DNA from: UBA117 sp049975245
GTDB taxonomy: Archaea > Methanobacteriota > Methanobacteria > Methanobacteriales > Methanobacteriaceae
Assembly (NCBI GenBank): GCA_049975245.1
Contig: JBNGDB010000011.1
Span: forward strand, 1 to 64,000
Direction of reading: 5' to 3'
Length of the DNA stretch: 64,000 nucleotides
The notes under the pieces were generated by a model. That model searched no databases and was not told the DNA's origin. It was given only the letters and a program-made list of their open reading frames with translations. A program made the translations under genes and the position numbers. Positions 1-7,398 of the stretch are shown piece by piece; the first letter of the stretch is position 1; each line of letters starts with the position of its first letter.

Positions 1-235
1 AATTGTTTATCAAAAACGCAAAATTAAAAACCACCAAGTTTTTGACAGTGTCAATCTTATGTCATAGATTTTTAATTTTATTCAGGTTTTTTTTTAACAT
101 TAGAAATGTTATAATAGTCAAATTTCGCTGTTCTTATCTTTAAAGTATTTTATTTATGTATTATTTTCACGAGGATATTAATTTTTATACTATATATGTG
201 CATATTATCACATATAATTAATAAGTGTGTTTGTA

Positions 236-814
236 ATGCCGAAAAAGTCTAATTTAAAAAATATGGTAGAGAAACTACTTGAAGACAAGGATTTATCAAA
301 AAAAGAGCTAAATTATCAGCTTAAAGAAGTTTATAATAAAAATTTTTCCGATAAAACTCTAAATGAAGTATTAGTCAAACTTTTGAAAGAGGAAAAGATC
401 GATTTGGTTGGTTATGATTTGAGTATTTATGATGGTATGAAAAGGATTCAGTCATTAAAACCTGATGGGATGATTTTTGGTTCCCTAAAAATTGATAAAA
501 TTGAAATAGAAGTTTTATTCAGAAAATTGGATTCTGAAAATCTTGAAACGGTAAAAAATGCTCATTCAAAGCTTAGAAAAATTTTCCTAAACCGTTTAAA
601 AAACGTTAAACTAATAGAAATCTTGAAAAAATGCGATATCACTATAAATGATGATCTTTTTGATGATCTGATTTATTATATCAACTCTAAAGATTTAGAA
701 CAAAAAAGAACATTAATTGAAAAATTAATTTGGGCATTAACTAATAGAGAAGATTCTGATAAAATATTTAGTCAGATAATCCAGTTATCAAGATTATATG
801 CTCATAATAAATAA
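236..814 (+). CDS. Hypothetical protein, charged and helical (192 aa)
   Basis: I do not recognise this family. The protein is rich in Lys, Glu, Asp and Leu, has no membrane segment, no cysteine pairs and no obvious catalytic motif. The N-terminal 60 residues resemble a small helical winged-helix-like unit, followed by a second helical region from about residue 90 to the end. GTG at 227 is also in frame, but ATG at 236 is the better start by family convention; neither has a strong ribosome binding site, and TATA-like AT runs lie 30-50 bases upstream. It stands alone, ending just before a pilin-like gene on the other strand. Function unknown. Confidence 0.6.
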   Translation: MPKKSNLKNMVEKLLEDKDLSKKELNYQLKEVYNKNFSDKTLNEVLVKLLKEEKIDLVGYDLSIYDGMKRIQSLKPDGMIFGSLKIDKIEIEVLFRKLDSENLETVKNAHSKLRKIFLNRLKNVKLIEILKKCDITINDDLFDDLIYYINSKDLEQKRTLIEKLIWALTNREDSDKIFSQIIQLSRLYAHNK

Positions 815-840
815 TATATTATCACTTAATATTCACTTTA

Positions 841-1020
841 TTAGCTATTGGACACATTTTCTCTTACTATATGCAAATCATTTCTTGAATCAAAAGGGCT
901 GGTACCGTTGAAATAACTATTATAAATAAATAAACCAGCTATAGCTATAACTATCACACCACCAAATAACAATATATACTCTGCGGCCCCTTGTCCCCTT
1001 TCATCTTCTAAAATCATCAT
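841..1020 (-). CDS. Class III signal peptide-containing pilin-like protein (59 aa)
   Basis: A small archaeal type IV pilin-like protein. The N-terminus MMILEDERGQGAAEYILLFG carries the class III signal peptide pattern: a short charged leader, then Q-x-x-x-E straight before a hydrophobic stretch (about residues 15-33) that would form the pilus core helix. In methanogens such leaders are cleaved just before the Gln by the peptidase EppA; that is family knowledge. The remaining 26 residues are a short polar tail containing NGT and NVS sequons that could be N-glycosylated. A GAGG site lies six bases before ATG 1020. It is a single gene with no pilus assembly ATPase nearby, so it may be a minor pilin or an adhesin-type subunit. 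Confidence 0.85.
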   Translation of the reverse strand: MMILEDERGQGAAEYILLFGGVIVIAIAGLFIYNSYFNGTSPFDSRNDLHIVRENVSNS

Positions 1021-1354
1021 GATTTAACCTCAAATGAATTTTGTTAATACATATATAATTATTTATCGGTTTTTATTATTTTTAATATACTGTTACTCCT
1101 ATTTTCGCCAGTTTTCTATACAATAGTTTGTATTCAATTTTAAAAAAACATATTTTTTCATTTTTGAAATGTTAAAAATAGTATTATCCAGCTTGGCGAA
1201 TTAATAAATATTATATTAGTAATAAGTGAATTATATAATTAATAAGATTATTTGCAGAATTTTTCACCTAATAAACTTCATAGTTTGAAATTTCTAAAAT
1301 TTTAAACTAAAAAAATTTAAATAATAAAAGTTAATATAACATTGGAGGCATCAG
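1021..1354. other. AT-rich intergenic region
   Basis: Non-coding by inspection. It serves as the divergent promoter region of the pilin-like gene (minus strand; TATA-like run around 1052-1066) and of the membrane protein gene at 1355 (AT-rich run around 1310-1335, then GGAGGC before the ATG). No RNA gene, repeat or missed open reading frame was seen. Confidence 0.6.
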
Positions 1355-2776
1355 ATGATCAATTTAATCATTACGATTTTCGGGGCGTTGTTGATTATTG
1401 CAGGAATTTATGCTATGACTTTTGGTTTTGGTACTCCGCCTAATTTTCTATTTTTCTTTTTAGGATTGTGTTGTGCAGTCCTAGGCTTTATGTTACTGAT
1501 TATATTTGGGTCCAATGTTGATTTATCCGAGTTAAGAAAACCCAAGACAAAAACTACTGTAAAACCAGTTAAAAAAACAAGTCGGGGATCAACTAAAAGT
1601 GCAGAACGTGTTAAACAAGTTATACAATCAAAAAATAAGGCTAAACCTGAAATAAAACCAGTAAAAAAGGTATACAAGGAACCAGAAAAGCCAGCTGAGA
1701 TTAAACCTCAAAAGATTGAGAAGAAACCGGAGAAACCTGTTGAGATTAAACCTCAAAAGGTTGAGAAAAGTTTGGAGAAACCTGTTGAGATTAAACCTCA
1801 AAAGGTTGAGAAAAGTTTGGAGAAACCTGTTGAGATTAAACCTCAAAAAGTTGAGAAAAGTTTGGAAAAACCTGGTGAGATTAAACCTCAAAAGGTTAAA
1901 AAAGAAGACCAATCAATAATTGAAAAAACTGATAAAGAATTAGAAAAACCTGCTGAAAAGATCCGAGAAAAAACCAAAAAGGAATCAATAGTGGATTTAA
2001 TCAAGAAAAGACAAGCCGAAAAGTCAAAGCAAGAAAAAAGTGAATCTGAAGGTAAATCTTTTGTAGAAGATATTGAACCAGTTAAACCTGAAGATAAACC
2101 TGTACCAGCTGAAGATGAATCTAAAAAAGTTCCTAAGGAAGAGCCGGATAAAGAAAAATTAAAACCAATAACACCTGTTCCTAAAACTGACCTGGATAAA
2201 GATGATAAACACTACGTAAAGGAAAGATTGGATAAGTTAAAGCAGGATTATATTGAAAATGTGGCGGATGTGGAAGATCTAATCGAAGAGAGATTGGAAT
2301 CTTTCCGGGGAACATTAAATAAGATAAAATCCGAATCAAAAGAGCCTAATATTATATGGTCATTTGATGCGGCGGATGTTCAGGATGCCATGAAGGAAAC
2401 TATTTTAAAGGCTGAGAATAAAATTATAATGATGTATCCGTGGGTTAGAAATATAGACGTGGGAATTTTAAAGAAATTTATGGATACTGAAAGTAAAATG
2501 ATAATCCAGGAAGCCAGTCTTGATGACGATGCTTCTGTAGAACTGATAAAGGTCTTGCAGGATAATAATGTTGAAATAAAAACTATGCCTCATGTTCACA
2601 CTGTTGCTGTTGTTTCAGATGAAAGTAATGGTCTTATTATCTCCACTGATCCTATATACGAAAGTTTTGAGGTGGGTGTGATTTACAAGGATGAAAATTC
2701 CATTTCAGAGATTGAAAAATTATTTGGAGAAGCATGGGAATTGTCTAATGACGTAAAATTGGAGGAACTTGATTGA
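1355..2776 (+). CDS. Membrane-anchored protein with Lys/Glu/Pro repeat linker and C-terminal PLD/TrmB-like domain (473 aa)
   Basis: Three parts are visible. Residues 3-24 and 31-52 are two hydrophobic segments forming a membrane hairpin. Residues 55-290 are a highly charged linker rich in Lys, Glu and Pro that contains five copies of a 15-residue unit of the type EKPVEIKPQKVEKSL (residues 111-185). Residues 300-473 look globular and begin with a helical stretch. The pattern WSFDAADVQDAM followed by alternating strands and helices resembles the phospholipase D-like fold found at the C-terminus of TrmB-type regulators, but I see no HKD motif, so catalysis is not supported. The domain presumably faces the cytoplasm. 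GGAGG precedes the ATG. The stop overlaps the TTG of the next gene, so the two are probably cotranscribed. Function unknown. Confidence 0.7.
   Translation: MINLIITIFGALLIIAGIYAMTFGFGTPPNFLFFFLGLCCAVLGFMLLIIFGSNVDLSELRKPKTKTTVKPVKKTSRGSTKSAERVKQVIQSKNKAKPEIKPVKKVYKEPEKPAEIKPQKIEKKPEKPVEIKPQKVEKSLEKPVEIKPQKVEKSLEKPVEIKPQKVEKSLEKPGEIKPQKVKKEDQSIIEKTDKELEKPAEKIREKTKKESIVDLIKKRQAEKSKQEKSESEGKSFVEDIEPVKPEDKPVPAEDESKKVPKEEPDKEKLKPITPVPKTDLDKDDKHYVKERLDKLKQDYIENVADVEDLIEERLESFRGTLNKIKSESKEPNIIWSFDAADVQDAMKETILKAENKIIMMYPWVRNIDVGILKKFMDTESKMIIQEASLDDDASVELIKVLQDNNVEIKTMPHVHTVAVVSDESNGLIISTDPIYESFEVGVIYKDENSISEIEKLFGEAWELSNDVKLEELD
1685..1909 (+). repeat. Five tandem 45-nt coding repeats
   Basis: Five 45-nt units in register with the reading frame, starting at 1685, 1730, 1775, 1820 and 1865. 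Units 2-4 encode the same 15 residues and are almost identical in DNA, which indicates recent expansion; units 1 and 5 are diverged edge copies. Copy number probably varies between strains. Confidence 0.95.
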
Positions 2777-3471
2777 AATTAAAATGGTTAGGACATTCAG
2801 CTTTTGAACTGGAAACTGAAGAAAAATTACGCTTATTAATAGATCCATTTATTAGCAATAACCCTGCCTGCCCAGTACCAGTAGAAGAATTGAATGCAGA
2901 TATTATTCTGGTAACTCATGGACACGCTGATCATTTTGGTGATACCATGGAACTTGCCAATAGAACCGGCGCAGTAGTAGTGGGGAACCATGAATGTTCA
3001 CTTTATCTTTCTAAACAAGGATTTGATACAATTGGGATGAATATTGGAGGATCAATTAATCTTTACAATCTTAAAATAACCATGGTTAATGCTGAACACT
3101 CATCCGATATGGATTTCATTGATGAAATAGGAACGGGGGGGAGTGCCACAGGCTTTATAATAGAATTAGAAAATGGTTTTAAAATTTACCATGCAGGAGA
3201 CACTGGTTTATTTGGTGATATGAAAACCATTATTGGAGATATATATAAACCAGATATGGCCCTTTTACCCATTGGAGATACCTATACCATGGGACCTGAT
3301 ACTGCCGCCCTGGCTGTGGAATGGATAAATCCAAAAATAGTAATCCCTATTCATTACAACACATTTCCAGTAATAAAACAAAATCCCCATGAATTTGCAG
3401 AAAAGGTGGAAATGAAAAAACCAGAGGTTGAAGTGGTAATATTGGAACCAAATCAATCTTACTCCCAATAA
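2773..3471 (+). CDS. UPF0173 metal-dependent hydrolase (metallo-beta-lactamase fold, 232 aa)
   Basis: A compact metallo-beta-lactamase fold protein of the UPF0173 family. The metal motif H-x-H-x-D-H is at residues 49-54 (THGHADHFGD); later ligands are the His of NAEHSSD, the Asp of YHAGDTG and the His of PIHYNT. Such enzymes bind two metal ions and hydrolyse phospho- or carboxylic esters; the substrate of this family is not established. Length matches the family (about 225-235 aa). The start is TTG at 2773, which overlaps the upstream stop (2774-2776) and is preceded by GGAGG. Translation is therefore probably coupled to that of the membrane protein. Cytoplasmic, with no signal peptide. Confidence 0.88.
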   Translation: MKLKWLGHSAFELETEEKLRLLIDPFISNNPACPVPVEELNADIILVTHGHADHFGDTMELANRTGAVVVGNHECSLYLSKQGFDTIGMNIGGSINLYNLKITMVNAEHSSDMDFIDEIGTGGSATGFIIELENGFKIYHAGDTGLFGDMKTIIGDIYKPDMALLPIGDTYTMGPDTAALAVEWINPKIVIPIHYNTFPVIKQNPHEFAEKVEMKKPEVEVVILEPNQSYSQ

Positions 3472-3570
3472 AATAATTTTATAATTTCGTTCATTGAGTA
3501 TAATAATCTAATTAATTGTTATAATAATTTAAATTGAATAAATACAGATAAAAAATGTAAAGTGGTGAAT

Positions 3571-4191
3571 ATGAGTAATTTTTTCATGAGATTTTTAAAG
3601 CGTTTGCTTGGTAAGGATAAAAAATTAAAGATAGGGCTTTATGGTCATCCAAATTCTGGAAAAACTACACTGGCTAATCAAATGTCAGAGGACTGGGTTG
3701 GTAAACCCATTGGATTGGTCTCGGAAATACCTCACGAAACTAGGAATGTTTATCGTCAGGAAAAGGTCACCATCCAACATGATGGTGTTGAACTTGACTT
3801 TGATATTATTGACACTCCAGGTATTGCAACTAAAGTTGACTATAAAAATTTCTTAGAATTTGGTTTATCTGAATCTGAAGCTAAAGAAAGAGCAAAAGAA
3901 GCAACTAAAGGTATAATTGAAGCTATAAAATGGTTAGATGATGTTACTGGTGTTCTATTGGTTATGGATGCAACTCAAGACCCTTTAACCCAGGCTAATA
4001 TTACTATAATAGGGAACTTGGAAGCCCGTAATATTCCATTTGTTATAGTGGCTAATAAAATAGATATACCTGAATCTTCGGCAGAACGTATAATGTCAGT
4101 ATTTCCTCAGCATACAGTTGTCCCTATTTCTGCGTTGCATGGTGAAAATACAGGCGCTCTTTACATGTCAATGGTTAAAAAATTCAAATAA
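3571..4191 (+). CDS. Era-like small GTPase (OapA/ArvA-type)
   Basis: A single-domain TRAFAC GTPase. Visible motifs are the P-loop GHPNSGKT (residues 25-32), switch region with Thr about 57, DTPG (81-84) and NKID (162-165); SALHG near the C-terminus matches the G5 motif. A short basic amphipathic N-terminus (MSNFFMRFLKRLLGK) may bind membrane or RNA. ATG 3571 is chosen over GTG 3562 because GGTG lies just ahead of it. It is followed by a DUF2073 gene and a zinc-ribbon gene with tight spacing. The same trio is known in haloarchaea next to replication origins and is called Oap or Arv; a shared function is an inference and the target process is unknown. Confidence 0.85.
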   Translation: MSNFFMRFLKRLLGKDKKLKIGLYGHPNSGKTTLANQMSEDWVGKPIGLVSEIPHETRNVYRQEKVTIQHDGVELDFDIIDTPGIATKVDYKNFLEFGLSESEAKERAKEATKGIIEAIKWLDDVTGVLLVMDATQDPLTQANITIIGNLEARNIPFVIVANKIDIPESSAERIMSVFPQHTVVPISALHGENTGALYMSMVKKFK

Positions 4192-4205
4192 TGCGGGGTT
4201 TTATT

Positions 4206-4574
4206 ATGGAAGGTTTAAAACTGGATTTTCTATCATCGGACGCACTTCAATCACGTACGAGTATGGAAAAAATATCAATGATTATTGATCGAGTGAAAAA
4301 TGGTGACTTGTTAGTAATCGAGGGAGGACTCACTCCTGAAGAAGAAGCAGAACTTATAGAATCTACTATGCGAGAGATAGATGTGGAAAATTTTGTAGGA
4401 ATAGATATATACACATTGGAAAAGGATAAAAAATCATTTTTAGGTATTTCTAAGAAAAAAACTGTGGGATTAACTATTATTGGCCCAGCCAATGTTATGA
4501 GAACTGTTAAGAAGAAATCTAACTTCTTATCAATGATAGCAAGTATTGGTGATTCTGGTGCATCAGTGCATTAA
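4206..4574 (+). CDS. DUF2073 (OapB/ArvB-type) protein
   Basis: A 122-residue protein of the DUF2073 family, found in archaea beside the small Era-like GTPase. It starts MEGLKLDFLSSDALQ and contains a conserved IEGGLTPEEEAELIE segment around residue 40, typical of the family. There are no membrane segments or metal motifs. ATG 4206 is preferred to ATG 4191, since 4191 overlaps the GTPase stop and would add five non-conserved residues. Its C-terminus overlaps the start of the zinc-ribbon gene. Its constant association with the GTPase suggests it is a partner or effector; this is inferred from gene context alone. Confidence 0.85.
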   Translation: MEGLKLDFLSSDALQSRTSMEKISMIIDRVKNGDLLVIEGGLTPEEEAELIESTMREIDVENFVGIDIYTLEKDKKSFLGISKKKTVGLTIIGPANVMRTVKKKSNFLSMIASIGDSGASVH

Positions 4575-4866
4575 ATGTGGTGCTAAATTTAAGGGAAGTG
4601 CTGAAGAAATTTTAAACGGCTGTCCCAACTGTGGTAGTAAATATTTTAAATTTAGTAGTGATGGTAAGGTGGAGAAGATAGAAGAAGTTAAAAAAGATTC
4701 TATAGAAACCATCATGGTAAAAAGACCCGGAATCTACGAAGTTAATTTAGCCCCTCTTTTAGAAAAAGATTCAATAATTGTATCTGATGAGGAAGGAAAG
4801 TATCTTATTGACATTAATTTTTTACTTAAAAAGAAGATGAAAGAAAAAGATATCTCTAAACATTAA
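4558..4866 (+). CDS. Zinc-ribbon protein (OapC/ArvC-type, 102 aa)
   Basis: A small protein with a four-cysteine zinc ribbon at the N-terminus: cysteines 4, 7, 22 and 25, in CIKCG and CPNCGSK. The rest is a charged domain ending in Lys-rich sequence (FLLKKKMKEKD). GTG 4558 is chosen as start because GGTGATT lies just before it and the ribbon then begins at residue 4; TTG 4546 and GTG 4549 are in-frame alternatives. It overlaps the DUF2073 gene by 17 bases, so translational coupling is likely. It completes the GTPase/DUF2073/zinc-ribbon trio. It converges on rqcH with only 16 bases between the stops. Confidence 0.8.
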   Translation: MHQCIKCGAKFKGSAEEILNGCPNCGSKYFKFSSDGKVEKIEEVKKDSIETIMVKRPGIYEVNLAPLLEKDSIIVSDEEGKYLIDINFLLKKKMKEKDISKH

Positions 4867-4882
4867 ATATAGTTTTTTAAAA

Positions 4883-6835
4883 TTAAACAATATCTGCTTT
4901 TCCTGATGGTAAAACTCTTATCACATCCTCTGTTGTTAATAGACGTTCTTTATCTATTCTTCTCAATATTTCCCGGGCTAAGGCTTCTTTTTTCATATAT
5001 CCAGGTTTTATGGTAACATAGTTATCCGTATATTTTTGGACAGCTTCCGGGGGTCCGGCCATTATTCTTTTACCTTCATAGTCTACTAAACCTACTGAAA
5101 TTAAAAGTGGAACATTTCTAATATAATTCCTCTTACCTCTAATTATGAAGGCTCCTTTTGCTACGAATTCCCCTGATTCGGGCGTTTTTGAGACCTGATC
5201 AGGTGTTACCCAGTACACGTCCAGCGAACCTAGTCCTTTAGGCCAGGCACTGGAGAACGAGGCGGCAAAAACTGCAGCTTCTTGAATTGTACTTTCTGGA
5301 ATTTCTTCCTCAACCTTTTTTATAACCACAGATGGTGCTCCGTGAATATCTGAATGCAGGTAAAGGTCATTATTCTCCATGTACTTTTTAACTACCATCT
5401 CATTGGTATTGGCATCTCTTCCACCTATAACCAGCAAGCCATCTGAAGACAAAAACCATCTTAATTTCTCAAACCATTTCAATTCCTTTTTAACTCTCTT
5501 TTGTGGTAGAGTGATTTTTTCCATGGCCACTTCTTTTTTATCTTTAATTTTTTTAATTTCCTTTTTAGTTTTGTCTATGGCAATATTAACACCATTAATT
5601 TTCCTTTTAGCTTTTTTAGCTTTTTCATAATATACTTCAGCATTTTCAGGAATAGAGGATAAAGCATCTATCCTGATAGGTGTATCTTCTATTTTTAGAA
5701 CTATATTACCCATTTTGTCTATGGATTCTATCATATCCAGACCAGTTACTCCTTTTTTCTTACCTGATTTGATTTTAGAAATAATTTCCTTCCAGGAATA
5801 AGTTTCTCTAGCCGTTAGTATGGTATCCAGTATTTCCTGGATGTCCTGATAGTGAGCATATAATAAATCTCCTTTTTTCTTAGACTCTTTTATAGTTTTT
5901 TTAAAGTTTTCAAGGGTTTCTTCTTGTAATCTTAACCTTTTTTCAAATTTACCTACTTCAGCACCCCAAATATCTTCTTGCACCTTTTTAATGTCAGCGC
6001 GAACTTTGCTACTGTAAAATTCGTCGGCCGCTTCATTGAAACTGTCAAATTTCCTTTTATCGTATTCTTCATAAATTTCCAGGTTCAATGGTAAGACATC
6101 TTCTTTACCGTTGGAAACAATTTGGGGGTGGAGCTGTTGATCTCTTAGAGGTTGGAATAGATCTAAAATAGACTGGTATATTAAATCAATTTCTTCTTCT
6201 TTTATATCACTGGCGGGTCTGTCCTTTTTAAAACCGGTTCTGGAAATTATCTCCTCAGCATAAACACCTCCCAGACCTGTCCGGGCAATTGTCCTTATGA
6301 GATCTGTATTGGATTTTTCAAAATTCTCCCTAATTTCTTCTTTATCCACTTTTAATGGGTTTATACCTCTTTTAGGAGGATATTTATATTCTTCTTTAGA
6401 AGAGATCCTTCGATCTGTCCAAAGTTTACGCTTCAGGGGCAGTATAATGTCGCGTTTTTCATCTAATAGTATTATATTTCCTTGTGCAAAAAGCTCTATA
6501 ACCATTACGTAGTCCTGATCTTTAGTAACATGCAATTCTATTATACGATCGAAGTTGTACTGACGTATTTCTCGTACATTACCTCCCTTTATGTATTTAC
6601 GTAGCATCATAGGAAATGAAGGAGGTACCTGTGGATTGGGGAGGGGGTACTGTGTCAGGTGCAATCTTTTACCAGCTTGGAACACTACGTCGACACGGCC
6701 CTTTCCAGGAACGTGGAATCTTATTATTACGGTATCTTTAGTGGGTTGGAATGCCTTATCAACTCTGGCATTTTTTAGAATCTCATTTAATTCTGTACAA
6801 ATTGCATAAACATCAACATTGGACATGCCTTTCAT
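4883..6835 (-). CDS. rqcH: Ribosome rescue factor RqcH/NEMF (NFACT protein, 650 aa)
   Basis: The archaeal member of the Tae2/NEMF/RqcH family, which binds stalled large ribosomal subunits carrying peptidyl-tRNA and adds a C-terminal tail to the nascent chain. The NFACT-N domain spans roughly residues 1-210 and keeps the Asp-Arg pair (D96, R97 in YNFDRII) needed for tailing in bacterial and eukaryotic homologues. Helix-hairpin-helix and coiled-coil regions follow (about 270-460; LRLQEETLENFKKTI and a Lys-rich second arm). The NFACT-R domain lies around 465-590 (KWFEKLRWFLSSDG, HGAPSVV). ATG 6835 is chosen because GGTG lies eight bases upstream; ATG 6862 would add nine residues. It is monocistronic. 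The family assignment is secure; substrate amino acid for tailing is unknown. Confidence 0.9.
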   Translation of the reverse strand: MKGMSNVDVYAICTELNEILKNARVDKAFQPTKDTVIIRFHVPGKGRVDVVFQAGKRLHLTQYPLPNPQVPPSFPMMLRKYIKGGNVREIRQYNFDRIIELHVTKDQDYVMVIELFAQGNIILLDEKRDIILPLKRKLWTDRRISSKEEYKYPPKRGINPLKVDKEEIRENFEKSNTDLIRTIARTGLGGVYAEEIISRTGFKKDRPASDIKEEEIDLIYQSILDLFQPLRDQQLHPQIVSNGKEDVLPLNLEIYEEYDKRKFDSFNEAADEFYSSKVRADIKKVQEDIWGAEVGKFEKRLRLQEETLENFKKTIKESKKKGDLLYAHYQDIQEILDTILTARETYSWKEIISKIKSGKKKGVTGLDMIESIDKMGNIVLKIEDTPIRIDALSSIPENAEVYYEKAKKAKRKINGVNIAIDKTKKEIKKIKDKKEVAMEKITLPQKRVKKELKWFEKLRWFLSSDGLLVIGGRDANTNEMVVKKYMENNDLYLHSDIHGAPSVVIKKVEEEIPESTIQEAAVFAASFSSAWPKGLGSLDVYWVTPDQVSKTPESGEFVAKGAFIIRGKRNYIRNVPLLISVGLVDYEGKRIMAGPPEAVQKYTDNYVTIKPGYMKKEALAREILRRIDKERLLTTEDVIRVLPSGKADIV

Positions 6836-6999
6836 GGTAACACCTTGAATATATTGAAACATATTTAAGTAAGAAAAATTTCAAATGATTATAATCTAAT
6901 AATTTTAACTGAATATAATATTAAATTCTAAACTCTATAATTTAGTGTATATTATATTAGTTACAATAATGATAATTAAGATAGTCGGAGGTAAAAATT

Positions 7000-7278
7000 A
7001 TGGATGTAGATGGAAAAATGGCCGTTATTCATGCTGCGGCAGGAATATTGGCAGGATACGTGTCTTTTGTCCTTTCAAATGGTTCTATACCTGCAATAGG
7101 TCAAAATCAAGCTTTAGGTGCATTAGCAGGTGTAATTATTCTAATTATTATAGGTAATATTTCTGAAAGAATTTTTGGAAAGGAAGCTGTGGGCGGAACT
7201 AAAGGATGGTTATGGAGTGGAATCGTTCCTTTTGTATTTATCTGGTTTATTTCATGGACCATATTCCTAAACATATAA
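7000..7278 (+). CDS. Small membrane protein, EMC6-like (92 aa)
   Basis: A 92-residue hydrophobic protein with three predicted membrane segments: residues 8-27, 38-54 and 70-90. GGAGGT lies eight bases before the ATG. Size and three-helix topology match small archaeal proteins described as EMC6-like (DUF5379), proposed partners of the Oxa1-type insertase in membrane protein insertion. The window also encodes the archaeal EMC3-like insertase at 34117. The family call is tentative because I judge it from topology and recollection, not alignment. It stands between rqcH (divergent) and the DUF2070 gene (convergent) and ends with T-rich repeated sequence. Confidence 0.6.
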   Translation: MDVDGKMAVIHAAAGILAGYVSFVLSNGSIPAIGQNQALGALAGVIILIIIGNISERIFGKEAVGGTKGWLWSGIVPFVFIWFISWTIFLNI

Positions 7279-7302
7279 TCTTCAATTTCAAATATTATTT
7301 TA

Positions 7303-7384
7303 AATTTTATATAACACTTTTTTTATAATCTTATTTAATTTATTTCTTTTTAATTTTATATAACGCTTTTTTTATAATTTTATT
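7303..7384 (+). terminator. Duplicated T-rich terminator-like region
   Basis: Two copies of a 33-base segment at 7303-7335 and 7352-7384 (period 49), each with ATATAAC and then CTTTTTTTATAAT. The seven-T runs at 7318-7324 and 7367-7373 fit archaeal oligo-T termination of the gene ending at 7278. The duplication is direct; termination is inferred. Confidence 0.55.
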
Positions 7385-7398
7385 CTATTTTAAAAAGA

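Noticed and set aside
1628..1912. Open minus-strand frame antisense to the 45-nt repeats
   Set aside because: It exists only because the repeat lacks stops in that frame; composition (Phe, Leu, Asn, Arg runs) is an artefact of antisense reading of Lys/Glu codons.
5379..5630. Plus-strand frames opposite rqcH and other long genes
   Set aside because: They lie entirely within genes with strong family matches, lack ribosome binding sites and show no protein-like composition.
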